Source of the DNA: Sterolibacterium sp964437515
Lineage (GTDB): Bacteria; Pseudomonadota; Gammaproteobacteria; Burkholderiales; Rhodocyclaceae
Assembly: GCA_964437515.1 (NCBI GenBank)
Contig: CAYTHB010000086.1
Span: 1-10,971, forward strand
DNA length: 10,971 nt
Direction of reading: 5' to 3'
The first letter of the stretch is position 1. Each line of letters starts with the position of its first letter. This document shows, one piece after another, positions 6,377 to 10,971 of this stretch. The notes under the pieces were generated by a model. The model did no database searches. It was not told where the DNA came from and worked only from the letters and a program-made list of their open reading frames with translations. The position numbers and the translations under genes were made by a program.

Positions 6377-6829
6377 TCAGGGTTCAGTATTTTCATGCGC
6401 CAGTTGGCGGAACAGCCCGAGCAAATCGGCAGGCAAGGCACTGGCACGCCCGCCGCGTGACGGATTCACACAGGCAATCCGCATCAATCCTTGTGCCAGC
6501 ATTTCTGTGCCGCGCAGCACACGTTGATCGAACACCACCTGGGCACGACCCACCGTCGCCACACGCGTATCAATTTCCAGCAGATCATCTAGGCGCGCGG
6601 GTTTCAGATACTCGACCGCTGCCGAACGCGCGACGAATGCCACACCTTGCGCCTCGACCATGCGTGACTGCTGGAAACCGAGCACCCGCAACCATTCGGT
6701 ACGAGCACGCTCCATGAATTTCAGGTAATTGGCGTAATAAACCATACCGGCTGCATCTGTGTCTTCGTAATAGACGCGCACCGGAAAAATAAAGTTCCGC
6801 ACAATTTTTTCTTCAGACACTATCACCAT
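6377..6829 (-). CDS. ybgC: Acyl-CoA thioesterase YbgC (4-hydroxybenzoyl-CoA thioesterase-like, hotdog fold)
   Basis: YbgC is a cytoplasmic hotdog-fold thioesterase that hydrolyses acyl-CoA and is regularly encoded at the head of tol-pal clusters; its link to the Tol motor is unresolved in the family. The 150-residue product carries VRVYYEDTDAAGMVYYANYLKFMERARTEWL. By alignment to the E. coli protein from memory, D25 is the catalytic aspartate. The start is uncertain. ATG at 6829, used here, overlaps the ruvB end by 17 nt, with GGAA about 10 nt upstream; a GTG codon four residues into this frame would also serve. Longer forms inside ruvB are unlikely, since the conserved domain begins at about residue 16. 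Confidence 0.93.
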   Translation of the reverse strand: MVIVSEEKIVRNFIFPVRVYYEDTDAAGMVYYANYLKFMERARTEWLRVLGFQQSRMVEAQGVAFVARSAAVEYLKPARLDDLLEIDTRVATVGRAQVVFDQRVLRGTEMLAQGLMRIACVNPSRGGRASALPADLLGLFRQLAHENTEP

Positions 6830-7895
6830 CCCACAATTCCGGCGCGCGCACGCCTTTCGGCTCCAGCCCAAAGTGCCGCCAGATCGCTGGGGTTGCCACC
6901 CGTCCGCGCGGCGTGCGCTGCAAATAGCCTTGCTGGATCAGATACGGTTCCAAAACGTCCTCGATAGTATCGCGCGCCTCGCCTATCGCCGCCGCGAGAT
7001 TATCCACGCCGACCGGCCCGCCGGAAAACTTTTCCAACATCGCACCGATCAGCTTGCGATCCATCAGATCCAGCCCCAGCGGATCGACATCCAGCATGGT
7101 CAGTGCCGCATCCGCCACCTCCCGGGTAATGCGACCATCTGCCTTAACCTCAGCATAATCGCGCACCCGACGCAGCAGGCGATTGGCAATCCGTGGTGTG
7201 CCGCGCGAACGTTTCGCCACTTCCATCGCACCCTCTGCCGCGATATGCACTTTGAGCAAAGCCGCAGAACGCGTGACGATCTTCGCCAGCTCCTCCGGCG
7301 TATAAAACTCCAGTCGCGCCACAATACCAAAGCGATCGCGCAAGGGATTGGTCAGCATCCCCGCCCGCGTCGTCGCCCCTACCAAGGTGAACGGCGGCAG
7401 ATCGAGCTTCACCGAGCGCGCCGAAGGCCCTTCACCGATCATGATGTCAATCTGGAAATCTTCCAGTGCTGGATAAAGAATTTCCTCCACCACCGGCGAA
7501 AGGCGATGGATCTCATCAATGAACAGCACATCATGCGGTTCAAGATTGGTCAAAATCGCCGCCAGATCTCCTGCCCGTTCCAGCACCGGCCCGGAAGTCT
7601 GGCGCAGATTCACGCCCATTTCATGCGCGACGATATGCGCCAGTGTCGTCTTGCCCAGCCCCGGCGGGCCGAACAACAACACATGATCGAGTGATTCCTT
7701 GCGCTGCCGTGCCGCATGAATGAAGATTTCGAGCTGATCGCGGATCTTCTGCTGGCCAACGTACTCCTCCAGCATCTTCGGCCGCAAGGCGCGCTCCAGC
7801 ACATCCTCGTGCCCCGAGACCGCCGCCGCATCAATCAGCCGCGTCTCACTCGCCGCTCCGGCACTGCTACTCAACTTGTCGGTTTCTATGACCAT
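6813..7895 (-). CDS. ruvB: Holliday junction branch migration ATPase RuvB
   Basis: RuvB is the AAA+ hexameric motor that drives branch migration at Holliday junctions together with RuvA. The 360-residue protein has Walker A GPPGLGKTT (76-84), Walker B VLFIDEIHR (D127, E128), sensor 1 GATTR (173-177) and PLRDRFG (184-190), which bears the arginine finger. A C-terminal winged-helix domain (about 275-345) ends with the conserved RTPRGR segment. The first 33 residues are a variable leader slightly longer than in E. coli. The ATG at 7895 has no clear Shine-Dalgarno sequence, so coupling to ruvA, which ends 40 nt upstream, is possible. A 273-residue open frame on the opposite strand is a composition shadow. 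Confidence 0.98.
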   Translation of the reverse strand: MVIETDKLSSSAGAASETRLIDAAAVSGHEDVLERALRPKMLEEYVGQQKIRDQLEIFIHAARQRKESLDHVLLFGPPGLGKTTLAHIVAHEMGVNLRQTSGPVLERAGDLAAILTNLEPHDVLFIDEIHRLSPVVEEILYPALEDFQIDIMIGEGPSARSVKLDLPPFTLVGATTRAGMLTNPLRDRFGIVARLEFYTPEELAKIVTRSAALLKVHIAAEGAMEVAKRSRGTPRIANRLLRRVRDYAEVKADGRITREVADAALTMLDVDPLGLDLMDRKLIGAMLEKFSGGPVGVDNLAAAIGEARDTIEDVLEPYLIQQGYLQRTPRGRVATPAIWRHFGLEPKGVRAPELWDGDSV

Positions 7896-7935
7896 AGCCG
7901 GGAAGTTTACCGCGAAAGCCGCACAAATCCTTGCA

Positions 7936-8520
7936 TCAGGTTTTAGACAACTGCTTCAATGCCAAACGGATACCTTCTGAAACCGCCACCCCTTCCGGTA
8001 AATTTTTCAGCGCGGGGATCACCTCACGTTCGCTGTAACCCAGTGCCATCAAGGCATTAAGGATGTCATCGGCGGGTGCGGGCGTTGTTTGGTCAGCAGC
8101 CACCCCAGCTGCTGCCGTTTTCGGCAGGCGGTCGCGCAATTCGAGTAGCAGGCGTTCGGCAGTTTTCTTGCCGATACCGGGAATTTTCACCAGTCGTCCG
8201 GTTTCTTGCAGTGTAACGGCTTGTGCCAGTTCACGTACCGACATGCCCGACAACACCGCCAGCGCAATGCGCGCGCCCACGCCGGTAATTTTCAGGAGCT
8301 GACGAAAGGCAGCGCGTTCGTCTTCGGTCAAAAAGCCATACAGAAAATGGCCGTCTTCACGCACGATCATGTGCGTTTGCAAGGCAACTTTTTCACCGGC
8401 GGCCGGCAGGTTATAGAAAGTGCTCATCGGCACGTCGATTTCGTAGCCCACCCCGCCCACGTCGAGAAGGATTTGCGGAGGGTTCTTGGCGGCGATGAGG
8501 CCTGTCAGACGACCGATCAT
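7936..8520 (-). CDS. ruvA: Holliday junction DNA-binding protein RuvA
   Basis: RuvA tetramers bind the four-way junction and load RuvB. From the ATG at 8520 the product is 194 residues. Domain I (1-63) is an OB fold with the acidic pin E55-D56 in VREDGHFLYGF. Domain II (about 64-135) has two helix-hairpin-helix motifs (ITGVGARIAL and IPGIGKKTAE). An Ala/Pro-rich linker follows, then RuvB-binding domain III (about 150-192). The same frame is open 67 codons further upstream into the prenyltransferase gene, but MIGRLTG is the universal RuvA start and GGAG lies 7 nt before it. It starts 14 nt after the prenyltransferase stop. Confidence 0.97.
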   Translation of the reverse strand: MIGRLTGLIAAKNPPQILLDVGGVGYEIDVPMSTFYNLPAAGEKVALQTHMIVREDGHFLYGFLTEDERAAFRQLLKITGVGARIALAVLSGMSVRELAQAVTLQETGRLVKIPGIGKKTAERLLLELRDRLPKTAAAGVAADQTTPAPADDILNALMALGYSEREVIPALKNLPEGVAVSEGIRLALKQLSKT

Positions 8521-8527
8521 GAGGATG

Positions 8528-8531
8528 CTCC
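8528..8531 (-). promoter_or_regulatory. Ribosome-binding site deciding the ruvA start
   Basis: GGAG sits 7 nt before the ATG at 8520-8518, inside the 14-nt gap after the prenyltransferase stop. It supports the MIGRLTG start over the longer open frame. Confidence 0.75.
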
Positions 8532-8534
8532 GAA

Positions 8535-9467
8535 TTAGAAATAAGCCAAGGCAGCGATCAATAGCAAGCCATGGGTCAGGACGGCTGCGATGGTGAAACG
8601 TATCGCTGGCTTCAGGTATTGCGGGCGTTCCGCATATTGCCACAAGCCATATGCGCCATGCAGGGTCAGCGGGGCGGAGAGCATGGCCAGCAGGGCGACT
8701 TGTGGCAGGGCATTCACCCAAATACAGGCCAGCAGCCAGAGATACGCCAGCAACCCCAGCATGAGATAACCCCAGCGGGCATGGCGGCGACCCCAGCGTA
8801 CCACTAGTGTCCGCTTGCCGACCTGCGCATCACTCGTTGCATCAGGAAACTGGTTGATATACAGCAGATTCGCCAGCAAGAGCGCGTAGCTCAAGCCAGC
8901 GACTACGGGAAATGCAGCGTAAGCACCGCGCTGCACATAATCCGCGCCGATAATCACCAGCAACCAGACGACAGTGACCACCCATTCGCCCAGACCACGA
9001 CTGGCGAGCGCCAGCGGCGGGGCAGAATAGGTCCAGCCTAACCACAAGCCGAGCACGCCTATGCCTAGCAGTCCGCTGCTTGACTGACTGGGCAACTGAT
9101 AAATCAGCAGCAAACCCGCCAGGATCACGACACCCAACAAACTCCCGCCCAGAATCGCCATCTGACGCGGCGTAAACCAGCCGTCTTGGATGCTGCGACT
9201 GCCCCCGGTAAACGGAAACAGGCGTTCCTCATTGGCGGTATCTGCACCATTGAGGGCATCGTAATAATCGTTCAGAACATTCGCACTGGCATGGGCGCAG
9301 AGAGCGAACACCAAGGTCAGCAGGGCATGTGTCGGGTGCAACGCGATGCCATTTGCGTGGGCAGTCGCCCAGCCCAACAACACCGCGACGAAGCTTACTG
9401 ACAAAAATGCGGGGCGCGTGGCAAAGAAGACGTGACGGATTTTCTGCGCGTTAATCGCCACGCTCAT
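8535..9467 (-). CDS. UbiA/MenA-family membrane prenyltransferase, substrate uncertain
   Basis: This family of integral inner-membrane enzymes transfers a polyprenyl chain to an aromatic acceptor (dihydroxynaphthoate in MenA, 4-hydroxybenzoate in UbiA). The 310-residue product has about eight or nine hydrophobic helices and both Asp-rich metal-diphosphate motifs: N66-D67-x2-D70 with D76 (NDYYDALNGAD) and D209-x3-D213 (NQFPDATSDAQVGKRTLVV). It also has FTGGSRSIQDG (86-96) and YSAPP followed by RGLGE. The GKRTL segment after the second motif resembles MenA more than UbiA. The ATG at 9467 overlaps the ruvC stop as ATGA; a longer open frame reaching into ruvC lacks family similarity. No other quinone gene is in the window, and many betaproteobacteria make only ubiquinone, so I give no gene symbol. 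Confidence 0.87.
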   Translation of the reverse strand: MSVAINAQKIRHVFFATRPAFLSVSFVAVLLGWATAHANGIALHPTHALLTLVFALCAHASANVLNDYYDALNGADTANEERLFPFTGGSRSIQDGWFTPRQMAILGGSLLGVVILAGLLLIYQLPSQSSSGLLGIGVLGLWLGWTYSAPPLALASRGLGEWVVTVVWLLVIIGADYVQRGAYAAFPVVAGLSYALLLANLLYINQFPDATSDAQVGKRTLVVRWGRRHARWGYLMLGLLAYLWLLACIWVNALPQVALLAMLSAPLTLHGAYGLWQYAERPQYLKPAIRFTIAAVLTHGLLLIAALAYF

Positions 9468-10006
9468 AGCAAGCGCCCGCCGCGCACACGTCGTCCGCTC
9501 GTCGCCAATGCGCCGAGACCTTGTCCTGCATGGGCATGGCAAATCGCGCAAGCGAGGGCATCTGCAGCATCCACGCTCGGCATGCCATCGAGCCTCAGCA
9601 GTTTTTGCACCATATGCCCCACCTGTTCCTTGGCAGCTTTACCGTGGCCGACCACGGCCTGCTTGATCTGCAAGGCGGTGTATTCCGCCACTGGCAAACC
9701 GGCCAGCACCAACGCGCTGATCGCCGCGCCGCGTGCCTGCCCGAGCAGCAAGGTCGATTGCGGATTGACGTTCACAAACACTTTTTCAATCGCGCTCTGC
9801 TGCGGTTGATAGCTCGCAATGATTTCCGCGATACCGTCGAGGATGACCTTCAAGCGCGCAGGCAAGTCCTCGTTTTTCGGGCTGCCTGCGCCTGCGCCAC
9901 TCGTGCGGATGCAGCCACTGCCAATGTAATGCAGGTGGTTGCCCTGTTTTTCGATAATGCCAAAACCCGTCACCCGCAAACCGGGGTCGATACCGAGTAT
10001 GCGCAT
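9464..10006 (-). CDS. ruvC: Holliday junction resolvase RuvC
   Basis: RuvC is the dimeric endonuclease that cuts Holliday junctions symmetrically. The 180-residue product shows the RNase H-like fold with all four metal-binding acidic residues: D7 (LGIDPG), E74 (AIEKVFVN), D146 and D149 (SVDAAD). ATG at 10006 is chosen over the TTG one codon upstream because MRILGIDPG is the usual start, and GAGAG lies 8 nt before the ATG. Its stop overlaps the prenyltransferase start (ATGA), and it begins 29 nt after yebC. The C-terminal tail (about 163-180) is Gly/Arg-rich. Confidence 0.97.
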   Translation of the reverse strand: MRILGIDPGLRVTGFGIIEKQGNHLHYIGSGCIRTSGAGAGSPKNEDLPARLKVILDGIAEIIASYQPQQSAIEKVFVNVNPQSTLLLGQARGAAISALVLAGLPVAEYTALQIKQAVVGHGKAAKEQVGHMVQKLLRLDGMPSVDAADALACAICHAHAGQGLGALATSGRRVRGGRLL

Positions 10007-10035
10007 CAAGAAATCTCTCGGCTGAACGCGAAAGC

Positions 10036-10761
10036 TCAGTCTTCGATGACTGCGTTGGTATACACCTCTTGCACATCATCGAGCGCATCGAGCGCGTCGA
10101 GGAGTTTTTGCATTTTCACCGCATCATCGCCGACAAAGGCATTTTCGGTGGACGGCTTCATCGTCACCTCGCCCAGTTCCGTCGCAAAGCCAGCATTTTC
10201 CAAGGCATCCTTGACGGCAACAAAATCATTCGGCGGGGTCAAGACTTCGATCGAGCCATCTTCATTGCTCAATACATCTTCCGCACCGGCTTCCAACGCG
10301 GCTTCCATCAGCGCATCTTCGTTCGTGCCAGGCGCGAATATCAGTTGACCACAATGTTTGAACAAAAAAGCCACCGAACCATCCGTCCCCAGATTGCCGC
10401 CATTTTTGTTAAAGGCATGACGCACATCAGCCACGGTACGCACCTTGTTATCCGTCAGACAATCGACGATCACCGCAGCACCATTGATACCATAGCCTTC
10501 GTAACGGATTTCCTCGTAATTCACGCCTTCCAGCTCACCCGTGCCGCGCTTGATCGCATTCTTGATGTTGTCGGCGGGCATGTTTTCCGCTTTGGCACGA
10601 TCAATAGCCAGTCGCAGACGCGGATTGAAATTCATATCGCCGCCTGCCATCTTGGCGGCCACGGTAATTTCCTTGATGAGCTTGGTAAAAACCTTACCGC
10701 GCTTGGCATCCTGCCGCCCTTTACGGTGCTGGATGTTGGCCCATTTGGAATGGCCTGCCAT
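10036..10761 (-). CDS. yebC: YebC/TACO1-family translation factor or regulator
   Basis: YebC proteins were long annotated as transcriptional regulators. More recent family work assigns YebC/TACO1 members to relieving ribosome stalling at proline-rich motifs; which applies here is not shown by the sequence. The 241-residue protein begins with the signature MAGHSKWANIQHRKGRQDAKRGK and keeps the three-domain family layout, with GYGINGAAVIVDCLTDNK and NKNGGNLGTDGSVAFLF in the middle. The start is ATG at 10761, with AAGGA 7 nt upstream. The frame is open 19 codons further but without family similarity. It heads the yebC-ruvC cluster, a common proteobacterial arrangement, and is probably transcribed from the -10 site near 10830. 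Confidence 0.96.
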   Translation of the reverse strand: MAGHSKWANIQHRKGRQDAKRGKVFTKLIKEITVAAKMAGGDMNFNPRLRLAIDRAKAENMPADNIKNAIKRGTGELEGVNYEEIRYEGYGINGAAVIVDCLTDNKVRTVADVRHAFNKNGGNLGTDGSVAFLFKHCGQLIFAPGTNEDALMEAALEAGAEDVLSNEDGSIEVLTPPNDFVAVKDALENAGFATELGEVTMKPSTENAFVGDDAVKMQKLLDALDALDDVQEVYTNAVIED

Positions 10762-10768
10762 GATCGTA

Positions 10769-10773
10769 TCCTT
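10769..10773 (-). promoter_or_regulatory. Ribosome-binding site deciding the yebC start
   Basis: AAGGA lies 7 nt before the ATG at 10761-10759, supporting the MAGHSKW start over the longer open frame. Confidence 0.75.
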
Positions 10774-10824
10774 TATTGATGCGTCAGCAACTGCCTTGAT
10801 GACGCGAATGATTGCCAATGGAAA

Positions 10825-10833
10825 ATTCTAGCA
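10825..10833 (-). promoter_or_regulatory. Putative extended -10 promoter of yebC
   Basis: The minus strand reads TGC then TAGAAT (five of six matches to TATAAT), an extended -10 arrangement. The matching -35 region near 10848-10853 is poor, as tolerated by extended -10 promoters. A start near 10818 would give a leader of about 57 nt before yebC. This is the most likely entry point for the yebC-ruvC transcript, but the evidence is motif-based. Confidence 0.4.
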
Positions 10834-10857
10834 GCCTTATGAAGGTGATGTATTGCT

Positions 10858-10883
10858 GGTTTCTGGTTCTCCGCTCAGAAACC
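10858..10883. other. 8-bp hairpin upstream of the yebC promoter
   Basis: GGTTTCTG at 10858-10865 is complementary to CAGAAACC at 10876-10883, with a 10-nt loop. In the minus direction it lies just upstream of the putative yebC -35 region. In the plus direction it precedes the intrinsic terminator at 10927. Its role is unknown; an operator-like palindrome and an RNA stem are both possible. Confidence 0.4.
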
Positions 10884-10926
10884 ATCCGTCTGTCGCTTAA
10901 ACACCGTAGTTACGCATCGTAAACGG

Positions 10927-10958
10927 CCAAAGCCCTCTTACGAGGGCTTTGGTTTTAT
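10927..10958 (+). terminator. Rho-independent terminator, plus orientation, no gene assigned
   Basis: CCAAAGCCCTC pairs perfectly with GAGGGCTTTGG (11 bp) around a TTAC loop and is followed by TTTTAT on the plus strand. On the minus strand the same stem is followed by CCGTTTAC, a poor tail, so plus-strand termination is favoured. No plus-strand gene lies upstream of it in the window. It may stop antisense transcription, end a small RNA, or act weakly in both directions for a gene beyond the right edge. Confidence 0.65.
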
Positions 10959-10971
10959 GGGGAGTCTGGCG

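Noticed and set aside
6873..7694. 273-residue open frame on the plus strand opposite ruvB
   Set aside because: It is antisense to a secure, highly conserved gene, is rich in Arg, His and Gln as expected for a shadow frame, and matches no family I recognise.
8521..8721. 67-codon N-terminal extension of RuvA into the prenyltransferase gene
   Set aside because: The MIGRLTG start has its own ribosome-binding site and is the family start. The extension overlaps conserved prenyltransferase sequence in another frame.
9468..9551. 28-codon N-terminal extension of the prenyltransferase into ruvC
   Set aside because: The extension is Arg/Cys-rich with no family similarity, and the ATGA overlap at 9464-9467 is a standard coupled start.
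9521..10348. 275-residue open frame on the plus strand opposite ruvC and yebC
   Set aside because: It runs across two conserved minus-strand genes and their 29-nt gap. Its Ser-rich C-terminal half is a codon-composition shadow of yebC.
10875..10915. Degenerate copy of the queE-side repeat upstream of yebC
   Set aside because: AGAAACC and ACCGTAGTT occur in both places, but here they are about 20 bases apart and not contiguous, so the match is too weak to call a second copy.
1..10971. Defence system, prophage, CRISPR array or insertion sequence
   Set aside because: Every protein gene is a recognisable core or enzyme family. There is no transposase, integrase, phage gene or regularly spaced repeat array in the window.

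Overview
The window reads as an ordinary, tightly packed chromosomal housekeeping segment of a Gram-negative proteobacterium. It has a complete Tol-Pal envelope system, RuvABC, YebC and the queuosine genes queE-queC. The RuvB sequence (opening MVIETDKL, then ERALRPKMLEEYVGQ) and the gene order look betaproteobacterial to me, perhaps Nitrosomonadales-like. That placement is an inference from memory, not a search result. All 14 recognisable protein genes and one partial tRNA gene are on the minus strand, so transcription runs from high to low coordinates.

In transcription order: yebC (translation factor), ruvC, a UbiA/MenA-family membrane prenyltransferase, ruvA and ruvB (Holliday-junction processing) fill 10761-6813. 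ybgC, tolQ, tolR, tolA, tolB, pal and cpoB (envelope constriction and outer-membrane integrity) fill 6829-1655. After a 152-nt gap, queE and queC (preQ0 synthesis for queuosine) fill 1502-155. A tRNA-Arg(CCG) gene with its own likely promoter runs off the left edge. From yebC to cpoB the genes overlap by a few bases or are at most 42 nt apart, so long co-transcripts are likely. A promoter-like site precedes yebC, and a consensus -10 box sits directly before tolB. I see no plus-strand protein gene; the long plus-strand frames are shadows of the minus-strand genes.

Functionally there are three modules. RuvA loads RuvB onto Holliday junctions and RuvC cleaves them. TolQ-TolR form the proton-driven motor that energises TolA, which acts through TolB on the outer-membrane lipoprotein Pal, with CpoB as the periplasmic coordinator. 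QueE and QueC carry out two successive steps from 6-carboxytetrahydropterin to preQ0. The prenyltransferase is the only gene without an obvious link to its neighbours.

I found no new multi-gene system here. The features most worth a second look are non-coding or contextual: a 125-bp inverted-repeat element abutting the queE start codon, a possible leaderless tolB start, an orphan plus-strand terminator with a second hairpin upstream of yebC, a (ACG)7 microsatellite inside cpoB, and the prenyltransferase inside the ruv cluster. No gene-free stretch exceeds 300 bases; the longest is 10762-10971, described under its own entries.
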